From the NCBI GenBank assembly GCA_002364735.1, contig DEZB01000050.1:1-64000 (forward strand): DNA of 64,000 nt, read 5' to 3'. Under the pieces are notes generated by a model. It was given only the letters and a program-made list of their open reading frames with translations. It had not been told where the DNA came from and did not search any database. The position numbers were made by a program, and so were the translations under genes. This document shows positions 45,338 to 53,405 of the stretch, in pieces. This stretch comes from Bacteroidales bacterium UBA3143. GTDB taxonomy: Bacteria; Bacteroidota; Bacteroidia; Bacteroidales; Dysgonomonadaceae. Each line of letters starts with the position of its first letter. Position 1 is the stretch's first letter.

Positions 45338-45408
45338 AATATGAAAATATTTTTTATCAGAAAACCCAAGTTTAGTACGAGTTCTTTTATATTACTTTTA
45401 CCTGTCAC

Positions 45409-46200
45409 CTAAAATCTTTCTAACAATTCATTTTTAAGCCAATCAAATGCTACTTCTTGATTATATTCTATTCCAGATCTTAACAAGGCTTCCATATCAC
45501 CAATAAATTGAAGATCATTTTCTTTCTTTTCGATATTCAGTAAAAACTCTTTTTTACTCGGCGGTATGTTGCCTGTTGAAAAAGTTGTATATTCTTTAAA
45601 GCAAGCTATTATTTTATCATAATCCAACTCAATATTTAATCTGGAATAATCTAAGTCGAAAAGATCTCTTCCTTTACTTCTTTGATAAAGTGCCCTTAAT
45701 TTTGTACCCAATAATTCATTGATATTGTATGTCCTTATTTTTGCACCACCCGAGAACCATGCATTTTCAACTAAATAAGGAAATTCAACCCAATCTAAAA
45801 CATTAAAATGCTCTTTACAATTAATTTCAAGTTTAAGTCGCATTCTTATTTCCTCATATTCAGATGTAAATCTATATAAAGCTTTCGCTCCATGTCCCCG
45901 AACTTGTGTTGTTCTTTTTTCATCAAAGAATGTAATTACTTCTTCTAATCGTTTCATTATTGGTTTTATAGGACCTGGTTTAATTTGAACCAAATCAATA
46001 TCTTCCGAATAACGAGGAGCAGGATTTAGATACAGCTTGTGTAAAGCTGTTCCACCTCTGAAAGCAAGATTTTCTTTAAGAAAATCATCAGCGAAAATTT
46101 CCACCAATGATCTTGAAATAATTAAATCCTGTTCAACCTGTGCAAAATCTTTCCAAGGTGCATGTTGTTGCCATTTAGCTATATGAGGTTTTGGAATCAT
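45409..46200 (-). CDS. abiEii: AbiEii/AbiGii-type nucleotidyltransferase toxin
   Basis: A 263-residue protein with the nucleotidyltransferase core ENLAFRGGTALHKLYL near residue 43 and RYSEDIDLVQI near 63, followed by KLRALYQRSKGRDLFDLDY near 168. This is the pattern of type IV toxins of the AbiE family, which transfer NMPs to tRNA acceptor ends and abort phage infection. Its start overlaps the antitoxin stop by 4 bp. It is probably accessory cargo of the neighbouring element. Confidence 0.9.
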   Translation of the reverse strand: MIPKPHIAKWQQHAPWKDFAQVEQDLIISRSLVEIFADDFLKENLAFRGGTALHKLYLNPAPRYSEDIDLVQIKPGPIKPIMKRLEEVITFFDEKRTTQVRGHGAKALYRFTSEYEEIRMRLKLEINCKEHFNVLDWVEFPYLVENAWFSGGAKIRTYNINELLGTKLRALYQRSKGRDLFDLDYSRLNIELDYDKIIACFKEYTTFSTGNIPPSKKEFLLNIEKKENDLQFIGDMEALLRSGIEYNQEVAFDWLKNELLERF

Positions 46201-46988
46201 AGGTCACTTTCCATTTTTACATTGACATCAACCTTCCATTTATTATCTACAGCACCAGGTCTCTCATTTGACTTAGGACTAAGCAGAACAGGAAAGAAAT
46301 TTCTTGCTTTTAAATACATAAATAATAACTCTTGACATTCTTCATTAATTCTCAATTCATCTAATAGAAAACCAAATCTTTGCAAAGTGCTTTTGTTTGG
46401 ATACCAACTTATAAGTTCTCTTAAATCTGATTCTTTCAATTCTTCAGATAACTCTTCAATTATCGAAAGTATTCTGTTTATTCCTCCGAGTTTTGTTTGA
46501 TGATTAATTACATCAACGATTGTTAAAGCAGGACTAGAGATTTTATACAGCCCAGCATCAGATTTTTTTATTTGGATATTTTTTTCTGACCAAATGCTCG
46601 TTGTAAAAAAACGAATATCAATCGAGTTTTTAGAAATATCTTTAAACTTTGGCGTTTCGGTTATTATATAGTCTCTTTGTATTTGTTGATGGCTTGCTCC
46701 ATGAAATTTAGCTGCTGATAAAAGAGCTACATAATAGTTCCTATCTAAATATCTGAAAAGTTTTTCGACATAAAGCTGAATTGGCAATTTTTGTGCTGTT
46801 GAATATCTCGGAGTTATTATAAGATAAAACCCTTTTCTTAGGTTTACTATTTCTTTTTTTTCAATTAGTCTGTTAAGTTCACTTTTTATGGAAGTGTCAG
46901 TTTTGTCGATATTTTCAATCAATTCATTCAAAGAGAATGAATATTCCTCGTAGGATAATAACTGCTTTATGTATTTTGTGACTGTCAT
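46197..46988 (-). CDS. abiEi: AbiEi-type antitoxin / transcriptional autorepressor
   Basis: A 263-residue protein with an N-terminal winged-helix domain (about 1-60: SFSLNELIENIDKTDTSIKSELNRL...LRKGFYLIIT), then the AbiEi domain with YVALLSAAKFHGASHQQIQRDYIIT. AbiEi represses its own operon and neutralises the AbiEii toxin. The order antitoxin-toxin with a 4-bp overlap is standard. A good promoter box lies 17 nt upstream of the ATG. Confidence 0.88.
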   Translation of the reverse strand: MTVTKYIKQLLSYEEYSFSLNELIENIDKTDTSIKSELNRLIEKKEIVNLRKGFYLIITPRYSTAQKLPIQLYVEKLFRYLDRNYYVALLSAAKFHGASHQQIQRDYIITETPKFKDISKNSIDIRFFTTSIWSEKNIQIKKSDAGLYKISSPALTIVDVINHQTKLGGINRILSIIEELSEELKESDLRELISWYPNKSTLQRFGFLLDELRINEECQELLFMYLKARNFFPVLLSPKSNERPGAVDNKWKVDVNVKMESDL

Positions 46989-47004
46989 CTTAGTAGTATT
47001 TTGA

Positions 47005-47012
47005 CAAAGATA
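47005..47012 (-). promoter_or_regulatory. Bacteroidota -7 box (TATCTTTG) of abiE
   Basis: A perfect TAnnTTTG match on the minus strand, ending 17 nt before the abiEi ATG, so the mRNA leader would be very short. Confidence 0.5.
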
Positions 47013-47184
47013 CTCTATTTCGGTATTGTTCTCTAATTATTACTATCTTTTTATTGGCATTTAAGATAAATTCTTCTCATTTGTATGTAAAAGTATCAGC
47101 CTGCTTGTTAGAGAATGTGGTAATTTATGAATTCTTACAAGAACACTCAATCTGATATAAAAGAATTGTCGAAAATGAATTTTT

Positions 47185-47394
47185 ACCGTAAAGAATAGGC
47201 ATATGTCTTAATTTATGCGGACTGTTTCCACAGGAATTAAAGGACAATCAAAATAAGACTTACGCTCTTTGCGGTGAAACAAAAGGCTTATTCGAAACAG
47301 AAGAGGCGAAGTGATGAAGGATTGTCGATCCACAAAGCGGTCGGCTTCCGAAAGCAACGTAGGCGATGAAGTAAGAATGTGTCTGACTTTCCAA
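47185..47394 (+). ncRNA. Structured ~210-nt repeat RNA candidate, copy 1
   Basis: Aligned without gaps to 52977-53186, with about 24 differences by hand count. A 7-bp stem (GTCGATC at 47324-47330 with GGTCGGC at 47339-47345, 8-nt loop) is kept in the other copy by paired changes. Further exact pairings are possible: GTCTTA/TAAGAC (47205/47254) and GACAATC/GATTGTC (47243/47320). The U-G pairs make sense only if the plus strand is transcribed. There is no convincing ORF; a 69-codon minus-strand frame is not preserved in the second copy. Family not recognised. Confidence 0.6.
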
Positions 47395-47664
47395 CCAAAT
47401 AAGTGAATTTCTCCCATTTCAATAATCTATAAATCTTAATAAAGAAAATTCATAAAAAAAATAATTCTAAAAGCTTTTATCAGCCAATATACAATTAGAG
47501 TTAGAATTAATTTCAGCACATTACCACAAATTTTAAAGCTCTAAAATTCAATTTTCAAAATCACGATAAAATATTAACTAAATCTACATTCACTCTGTGA
47601 TTTTGAATCATGATATATTCAATAATTGCTGTTATAGCTATGAATAAAATAAATAATTCAATTG
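47395..47664. other. AT-rich intergenic sequence
   Basis: Nothing recognised apart from an AATTTCTC shared with the sequence just after the other repeat copy. Confidence 0.4.
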
Positions 47665-47778
47665 TTATGAAGACAAAGTTTCCAGTGTTTTAGTCCAGCC
47701 CTCGTAAAATGGAGTTGCTTCTACTCCTATTATATTATAGAATAAACTTTTGATCAAATTTATCAAACCTTCTTGCAT
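47665..47778 (-). CDS. Possible small protein at the end of the ars operon (37 aa)
   Basis: A short ORF 24 bp after the acr3 stop, same strand: ATG 47778, TAA 47665. It encodes MQEGLINLIKSLFYNIIGVE followed by a short tail with PFYEGWTKTL. The amphipathic start and the aromatic PFYEGW segment look like real protein rather than random AT-rich frame, and it is placed like a last operon gene. No family recognised. It could be the remnant of a longer gene. Confidence 0.4.
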   Translation of the reverse strand: MQEGLINLIKSLFYNIIGVEATPFYEGWTKTLETLSS

Positions 47779-47802
47779 AATTTTTAATTTAAATGTTATT
47801 AA

Positions 47803-48846
47803 TTATTCAGCAGGAAACCACCTGCGAGTATTATTTGCTATTTTAACCAACATCAGCATAATGGGGACTTCAACTAATACGCCTACAACTGTAGCGAGAG
47901 CTGCCCCCGACTGAAGTCCAAATAGTGAAATAGCTACTGCCACTGCAAGTTCGAAAAAGTTGCTTGCTCCAATCATACCTGCTGGAGCAGCAATTGAGTG
48001 AGGCAATTTTGCTGCTTTTGACCAACCATAAGCTATAAAAAATATAAGTAAGGTTTGGATAATTAGAGGAACAGCAATTAGTACGATATGCAATGGGTTG
48101 GCAAGTATTGTTTCACCCTGAAAAGAGAATAGGATAATCAGCGTAAGCAGTAAACCGCCAATAGTAAAATTGTCGAACTTTTTAATAAACACTTTATTAA
48201 AGTAATCTATCCCTCTGCGCTTAATAACCGACACACGAGTGAGTACGCCAGCTAAAAGTGGAATTACCACAAATAAAACAACAGAGAACAAAAGCGTATC
48301 CCAAGGAATATTGATACCACCCACACCTAATAAGAATGCTACAATTGGTGCAAAAGCCACCAGTATTAAAAGATCATTAACCGCCACTTGTACCAGCGTG
48401 TATGCAGCATCTCCCTTTGTGAGATGACTCCAGACAAAAACCATTGCTGTACAGGGTGCAGCACCAAGTATTACCGCTCCTGCCAAATATTCATGTGCTA
48501 ACTCGACAGGAATCAATGATTTGAATATCACGTAAAAAAATAACCATGCAAGTCCAAACATTGTAAACGGCTTAATAAGCCAGTTGGTTACACCAGTGAT
48601 GAAAATACCTTTTGGGCGTTTCCCGACGTTTTTTACGCTCTCGAAATCAACTTTGAGCATCATAGGATAAATCATTAACCAAATCAGTATTGCTACGGGT
48701 ATAGATACCTTTGCGTACTCAAATTTGCTCAAAGTATTGGGAATAATGGGAAGGTATTGACCTATAAGAATCCCAATAATAATACACAACGCAACCCATA
48801 AAGTAAGGTAACGTTCAAAATAACTAATGCCTTGTATCTTTTTCAT
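47803..48846 (-). CDS. acr3: Arsenite efflux transporter Acr3
   Basis: A 347-residue membrane protein with about ten TM helices. It has the Acr3 signature GAVILGAAPCTAMVFVWSHLTKGD near residue 128, containing the conserved cysteine, and APAGMIGASNFFELAVAVAISLFG near 290. Acr3 exports As(III) (and often Sb(III)) using the proton gradient. It lies 12 bp after arsC in the ars operon, so arsenate reduced by ArsC can be handed to export. Confidence 0.94.
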   Translation of the reverse strand: MKKIQGISYFERYLTLWVALCIIIGILIGQYLPIIPNTLSKFEYAKVSIPVAILIWLMIYPMMLKVDFESVKNVGKRPKGIFITGVTNWLIKPFTMFGLAWLFFYVIFKSLIPVELAHEYLAGAVILGAAPCTAMVFVWSHLTKGDAAYTLVQVAVNDLLILVAFAPIVAFLLGVGGINIPWDTLLFSVVLFVVIPLLAGVLTRVSVIKRRGIDYFNKVFIKKFDNFTIGGLLLTLIILFSFQGETILANPLHIVLIAVPLIIQTLLIFFIAYGWSKAAKLPHSIAAPAGMIGASNFFELAVAVAISLFGLQSGAALATVVGVLVEVPIMLMLVKIANNTRRWFPAE

Positions 48847-48858
48847 AACTGTAAAATA

Positions 48859-49314
48859 TCAACAATTTCCACTGCAAGAACATTCTGGCAGTTCTTGATC
48901 TTTTATTTCTTTGATGTAAAACTCAAAGAAACTTTTTTTGATTTCCTCTCTTACTCTGCGGTACTCGCTTTCGATAAATTCTTCCGTTCCTAAAGCATCT
49001 GATGGATCGTCAAAGCCAATATGTATGCGATGTTTAACCTTACCAATAAATGCAGGGCAAACTTCATTTGCACCACCACAAACGGTAATAACATAGTCCC
49101 ATTCATCGTTTAAGTATTTATCGACCGAATCGGAAGTATGATGACTGATATCGATACCAATTTCTTTCATAACTTCCACTGCTTTGAGGTTCAGTTTTCC
49201 AGAAGCCTCTGTTCCAGCCGATGCCACTTCAAGTTGTTTGTCAAACGACTGTAAAAAACCATGTGCCATTTGGCTACGGCAACTGTTGCCGGTACATAAA
49301 ATTAAAACTTTCAT
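48859..49314 (-). CDS. arsC: Arsenate reductase, low-molecular-weight phosphatase type
   Basis: With start MKVLILCTGNSCRSQ it has 151 residues. The phosphatase-like P-loop CTGNSCRS is at residues 7-14 and a DDPSDALG segment lies near 106. An open extension to ATG 49362 adds 16 unlikely residues. The protein reduces As(V) to As(III); this class recycles with thioredoxin, which fits the small thioredoxin-like gene in the operon. The C-terminus ends in a Cys-rich ELPECSCSGNC. Confidence 0.9.
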   Translation of the reverse strand: MKVLILCTGNSCRSQMAHGFLQSFDKQLEVASAGTEASGKLNLKAVEVMKEIGIDISHHTSDSVDKYLNDEWDYVITVCGGANEVCPAFIGKVKHRIHIGFDDPSDALGTEEFIESEYRRVREEIKKSFFEFYIKEIKDQELPECSCSGNC

Positions 49315-49386
49315 AATGCGATCTATTTTAATTATTAATGAGAAATTAAATTCAAAAATCACTCTTTTACCATTTATTATTATTCA

Positions 49387-50703
49387 TCAAATTGCTCCAA
49401 AAATCAGACCTGAAGCTGTTGCCATAACCACCACAAGCCCTACATAAACAACTGTTTTCTGTGTGCCAATAACACCACGGATAACTAGCATATTGGGAAG
49501 TGAAAGCGATGGTCCAGCCAATAATAATGCCAATGCAGGACCTTTGCCCATTCCTGCTGCCATCAATCCTTGCAGAATTGGAACTTCAGTTAACGTGGCA
49601 AAATACATAAATGCACCTACTATTGAAGCAAAGAAATTGGAGAACACTGAATTACCACCCACAAGATTTGCAATCCATTCGTTTGGTATGATACCCGCTA
49701 TGGCTGTGTTATCATGAGTTGAACCTAACAGAAAACCTGCAATAAGAACACCCATACCTAATAGAGGCATAATTTGTTTGGCAAACTCCCAGGATGCAAT
49801 TGTCCATTCTTTATTGTCTTCATCATTATTATCTATCAGGGTGATAACACTTAGAGCTCCAATACCAACTACCATTGGGATAAGTGGCGATGAGCTTAAG
49901 AAAGCTGAAGCTGCAGTAGCAATAACTGCTAAGAGGACGTGTAACCATTTGATTTTTAAAATAGTAATAAGAGAATATATTAATAGAAGTCCAAATGCAG
50001 ATGTAATGTGCCATTTGTATACCCACAACCAATACCATAATCCACTTGTTATACCATCGCCTGGTTCTCCCCAATTAGCAAAAATAAGAATAAACACTAA
50101 GATAAAGAAGTGAAAGGACGTTTGCCACATGGGACGTTTTTCGGGAATATCAGGGAAATTCATTTGTTCTTCCCGCTTGGCTTTCTCTTCCTTTCTGTAA
50201 ATAAGTGACATTGCCGAACCAATAACAACAGCAAATACAACCGCACCGATAACTCTAGCTACTCCCATCTCAAAGCCTAAAATGCGGGCGGTTAGTATAA
50301 TTGCCAGAATATTTATGGCAGGTCCTGAATAAAGGAATGCGATTGCAGGCCCCAAACCGGCTCCTCTTTTGTGTATACTCGAAAAAAGTGGTAATATAGT
50401 ACAACTACATACAGCCAATATCGTTCCTGATAAGGATGCAACTGTATAGGCCACCCATTTTTTTGCTTTTGCCCCGAAGTATTTCATTACGGCACCCTGG
50501 CTGACAAATACAGCAATTACTCCTGCAATAAAAAAAGCAGGAAGCAAACATAATATAACATGCTCTTGTGCATACCATTTTGCAAGATCGAACATTGCCA
50601 GTATGGCTTCGTTAAAGCGTACACTCTCGATAGGCATGAAAAAAGCAAACACGAAAACTACAATTATCCATCCCAGAATTTTAAACTCTTTTTTTAGTTC
50701 CAT
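49387..50703 (-). CDS. Permease of the ArsP / DUF318 family
   Basis: A 438-residue membrane protein with about ten TM helices. It shows paired permease motifs: VCSCTILPLFSSIHKRGAGLGPAIAFLYSGPAINILA near 98 and EVPILQGLMAAGMGKGPALALLLAGPSLSLP near 367. The cysteines in VCSCT are kept in ArsP-like permeases, which export trivalent organoarsenicals. A role with inorganic arsenite or other metals is also possible. It lies in the ars operon between the arsG-like gene and arsC. Confidence 0.82.
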   Translation of the reverse strand: MELKKEFKILGWIIVVFVFAFFMPIESVRFNEAILAMFDLAKWYAQEHVILCLLPAFFIAGVIAVFVSQGAVMKYFGAKAKKWVAYTVASLSGTILAVCSCTILPLFSSIHKRGAGLGPAIAFLYSGPAINILAIILTARILGFEMGVARVIGAVVFAVVIGSAMSLIYRKEEKAKREEQMNFPDIPEKRPMWQTSFHFFILVFILIFANWGEPGDGITSGLWYWLWVYKWHITSAFGLLLIYSLITILKIKWLHVLLAVIATAASAFLSSSPLIPMVVGIGALSVITLIDNNDEDNKEWTIASWEFAKQIMPLLGMGVLIAGFLLGSTHDNTAIAGIIPNEWIANLVGGNSVFSNFFASIVGAFMYFATLTEVPILQGLMAAGMGKGPALALLLAGPSLSLPNMLVIRGVIGTQKTVVYVGLVVVMATASGLIFGAI

Positions 50704-50771
50704 TTGAAGATATTTGATATAATGATTTAAATTTCAGTTCGTTAAAACACGAACTATATGTGTAAATTTTT

Positions 50772-51470
50772 TTAGAAATAAATTATAAATACGTAGTAAA
50801 CTCCCACAATGATAAACAAGACTGCAATTATACGTCTGAACCAGATTTCAAAGACTTTCAGCTTGTTGTAAACATTACCTATTGAACCAACGCTAAAGGC
50901 AATAAGCCAGGCAAAAATTATTACAGGTATCCCTGTTGCAATGGCAAAGAATAATGGCAGATACAAACCGCTTGCACTACTGATAGTCATGGGCATTAGC
51001 ATACCAAAATAAAGTACACCGCTATACGGGCAAAACGCCAATGCGAAAACAATGCCCAATAGTAAGACACCCCAAAAACCTCCACCCGATTTGTTCTCCA
51101 TTTTTTTGGTCAAGGATCCAATACCAGGTATTTTGAGTTTTAAAATTCCAAGCATAAACAAACCGATTATGATTAAAAGAGGTCCCAACAGCTTTTCTCC
51201 CCATTCCTGAAAGAATCCAGCAAACTCGAACTGGCTTGCTCCAAAGAAGAAAAGCAATCCAATTACAGTATATGTAATTGCACGCCCTAAAGTGTAAACC
51301 AATCCATTAACAAAAACTTTGCGCTGGTTTACAATGTCCTTACTAATAAAGCCAATTGCTGTTATATTTGTTGCTAAGGGGCAAGGGCTTATGGCTGTCA
51401 TCAGCCCTAATATAAATGCTGTAAATATTGGGAACTGGGATGTTTCCAAAAAATTTTGTAATACTTCCAT
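50772..51470 (-). CDS. ArsG-like / CcdA-family thiol-disulfide membrane protein
   Basis: A 232-residue protein with six TM helices. It has the CcdA-like Pro-Cys motifs LMTAISPCPLATNITAIGF (residues ~24-42) and ALAFCPYSGVLYFGML (~144-159). Homologues in Bacteroidota ars operons are called ArsG-type (aromatic arsenical efflux) transporters. A CcdA-like role moving electrons across the membrane to the exported CxxC protein encoded next door is equally plausible. It ends the trx-arsF-arsG block and lies only 1 bp after arsF. Confidence 0.75.
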   Translation of the reverse strand: MEVLQNFLETSQFPIFTAFILGLMTAISPCPLATNITAIGFISKDIVNQRKVFVNGLVYTLGRAITYTVIGLLFFFGASQFEFAGFFQEWGEKLLGPLLIIIGLFMLGILKLKIPGIGSLTKKMENKSGGGFWGVLLLGIVFALAFCPYSGVLYFGMLMPMTISSASGLYLPLFFAIATGIPVIIFAWLIAFSVGSIGNVYNKLKVFEIWFRRIIAVLFIIVGVYYVFIIYF

Positions 51471-51471
51471 A

Positions 51472-51909
51472 CTACATCAATGAATCGATGGTTGATTTCA
51501 ATTTATTCTTAAACTTATCTGGATTGGAGCGAGCATTTAAAAAAGCATCATTAGTTAAATCCACTTCCCTGTTTCCATTTACAATTAGGAGTGTTTGTCC
51601 ATTAACCTTATATTTTGTCATTAATGGATTGTCTTTATCTTCGTCTCTATTTATAGACTCAAAAGTTACTTTATCTCCATAGTATTCTTTTATTACCTCC
51701 TTTGAAACATCTTCCACTGTTTGACAAGTGGCACAACGACGAGTGGCATGAAAATAGTAAGCTTTTACTTCGCCAGTCTCTTTATTTTCGACAAGAGTTT
51801 CTTTTTCACTTGAAGAATTATCTGTGGTTCCACTATTGCAAGATTGTGTTGAAATAGCAACTACTCCCATAAAAAGAATGAAACTTAAAGCGCTGATTAT
51901 TTTTTTCAT
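51472..51909 (-). CDS. ArsF-like exported CxxC lipoprotein
   Basis: A 145-residue protein. A signal sequence ending STQSCNSG has a lipobox cysteine near residue 24. A thioredoxin-like domain (about 48-140) has CATC in RRCATCQTVEDVSKEV and the cis-Pro-region-like GQTLLIVNG. Such proteins in ars operons are named ArsF (nitrophenyl-arsenical reduction). Its redox motif and the neighbouring CcdA-like membrane protein suggest a periplasmic thiol relay (inference). Confidence 0.75.
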   Translation of the reverse strand: MKKIISALSFILFMGVVAISTQSCNSGTTDNSSSEKETLVENKETGEVKAYYFHATRRCATCQTVEDVSKEVIKEYYGDKVTFESINRDEDKDNPLMTKYKVNGQTLLIVNGNREVDLTNDAFLNARSNPDKFKNKLKSTIDSLM

Positions 51910-51917
51910 TTGATTGG

Positions 51918-52151
51918 TTATTTGGTTAATAGACTTTTAAGATCTTTTTCGTTTGGCACTCTTCCGCTTGTTACTACTTTCCCATCAATTACCAATGCGG
52001 GAGTGTTCATTACTCCAAACTCCATAATTTTCATGATATCTTCCTCTTTTTCGATATTGGCGTCAACCCCTAGTTCTTTAACTGCTTCTCTTGTAGCCTT
52101 TTCCAAAGTTTTACACTTGGAACAACCTGTTCCTAAAATTTTAATTTCCAT
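51918..52151 (-). CDS. Small thioredoxin-family protein (redox-active disulfide type)
   Basis: A 77-residue thioredoxin-fold protein with CSKC at residues 10-13 (GTGCSKCKTLEKA) and the cis-proline segment VMNTPALVIDGKVV near 47. There is no signal peptide, so it is cytosolic. It may recycle ArsC or pass electrons to the CcdA-like membrane protein. It lies 8 bp upstream of arsF and is the first gene after arsR. Confidence 0.88.
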   Translation of the reverse strand: MEIKILGTGCSKCKTLEKATREAVKELGVDANIEKEEDIMKIMEFGVMNTPALVIDGKVVTSGRVPNEKDLKSLLTK

Positions 52152-52230
52152 TTGATCTAAATTTTAATTTATTCTTTAATCTCTCTCATTTCGTATTTCG
52201 TAATACAACGAACAAAGGTCGTAATTTTTT

Positions 52231-52551
52231 TTATAATCCCAAGAATTTTTTAAAAAGAATTTGGGCCTCTTTCCAATTTTCTTTATTCAGGCAATATCTA
52301 ATCCTTGGGGCCTCAACTTCGCCCTGAATTAATCCTGCATCTCTTAATTCTTTGAGGTGTTGCGATAAAGTTGATTTTGCAATAGGCAAATCATCACTTA
52401 AGTCTCCACTATAGCAACAGCTTTGATTGGAAAGTAACTCCAAAACATACATCCGAATAGGGTGTCCCATTGCTTTGGCGTAACGTGCAATCTTTTGTTG
52501 TTCGTCTGTTGTAGCTAATTTAATACTCACAGTTCGTTCTTTTGCGAACAA
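52231..52551 (-). CDS. arsR: ArsR/SmtB-family metalloregulator
   Basis: A 106-residue winged-helix repressor: IRMYVLELLSNQSCCYSGDLSDDLPIAKSTLSQHLKELRDAGLIQGEVEAPRIRY in order spans the metal site, recognition helix and wing. The adjacent cysteines in SCCYSGDL replace the ELCVCDL of classic ArsR and may form the As(III) site. This reading begins at TTG 52551; a GTG at 52530 (VSIKLATTDEQ) is a sound alternative. It heads the operon and should derepress it when arsenite binds. Confidence 0.88.
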   Translation of the reverse strand: MFAKERTVSIKLATTDEQQKIARYAKAMGHPIRMYVLELLSNQSCCYSGDLSDDLPIAKSTLSQHLKELRDAGLIQGEVEAPRIRYCLNKENWKEAQILFKKFLGL

Positions 52552-52575
52552 AGGTAGTTCCTTTTATTTAAAATA

Positions 52576-52583
52576 CAAATATA
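52576..52583 (-). promoter_or_regulatory. Bacteroidota -7 box (TATATTTG) of the ars operon
   Basis: A perfect TAnnTTTG match on the minus strand, 24 nt before the TTG start of arsR. A short inverted repeat, GTTCG...CGAAC, lies between it and the GTG at 52530 and could be the ArsR operator. Confidence 0.5.
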
Positions 52584-52976
52584 AGAGGGTTTATTTTAGG
52601 ATAGTAATTGTAAAAGTTGCATTATTAGCAATTAAAAATCATTCAGTATTGCACCGAAATGTCTTCCTTATATTCATTTTTTCTTATTTTTATTGTGTAA
52701 ACTGAAAGGGATTAAAAGATGATATTGTTTTTTTATTGACTTTTGGCTTATTTGTTTAAATGTCACCGATTAATGATTTCACTTTCTTATAGATTAAACT
52801 TTGAGTTTTCCAGCCTATGTTCAATAACAACGTAATTCCATATGATCGAAAAGCAAATCGGTTAAATTACTGGCTTCACTAATTATAATATTATTTTAAG
52901 CTTCCAAAAAGTATGTTCGATTAAATAAGTTGTTATTTTTAAAAAGTTGGATTGTATAAATTGAAATTATACAAAT
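52584..52976. other. AT-rich intergenic sequence upstream of arsR
   Basis: About 390 bp. No gene, RNA or clear repeat was recognised. Confidence 0.4.
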
Positions 52977-53186
52977 ACCTTAAAGAATAGGCGTATGTCT
53001 TAATTTATGCGGACTGTTTCCACAGGAATTAAAGGACAATCAAAATAAGACTTACGCTCTTTGTGGTGAAACAAAAGGCATATTCGAAACGGAAGAGATG
53101 AAGTGATAAAGGATTGTCAACCAGCAAAGCGGTTGGCTTCTGAAAGTAACGAGTCTGCTGAAGAGAGAATGTGCCTGACTTTCCAA
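52977..53186 (+). ncRNA. Structured ~210-nt repeat RNA candidate, copy 2
   Basis: Direct repeat of 47185-47394, offset by 5792 bp, no gaps. The stem is GTCAACC at 53116-53122 with GGTTGGC at 53131-53137. Relative to copy 1, one G-C pair has become A-U and one U-G pair has become C-G, so pairing is kept despite three base changes. Most other differences cluster in one stretch (53144-53156) that is probably unpaired or element-specific. Confidence 0.6.
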
Positions 53187-53405
53187 AAGAGTTACTTTAC
53201 TAATTTCTCAGATCGTCTTTGTTCATTTGTAATATTTTATTATTCAATGAGTGCTATTATATAAATAGCTAGTGCCAGTTAAATCATCTTGTGTAGTTTT
53301 CATTGTCCAAATATACAAATAGTGAATTTCAACCTCATGTTGGATAAAAGAGAGTTATTTTTTTGAATTATGCAGTATGTTCGTTCGATTGATAAAATGA
53401 TTTTA
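53187..53405. other. AT-rich intergenic sequence after the P-type ATPase cluster
   Basis: About 220 bp without recognised features; no clear terminator for the minus-strand ATPase gene. Confidence 0.35.

Noticed and set aside
47208..47417. 69-residue minus-strand ORF
   Set aside because: It coincides with the structured repeat; the second copy does not preserve the frame, and base changes follow RNA pairing rather than codons.
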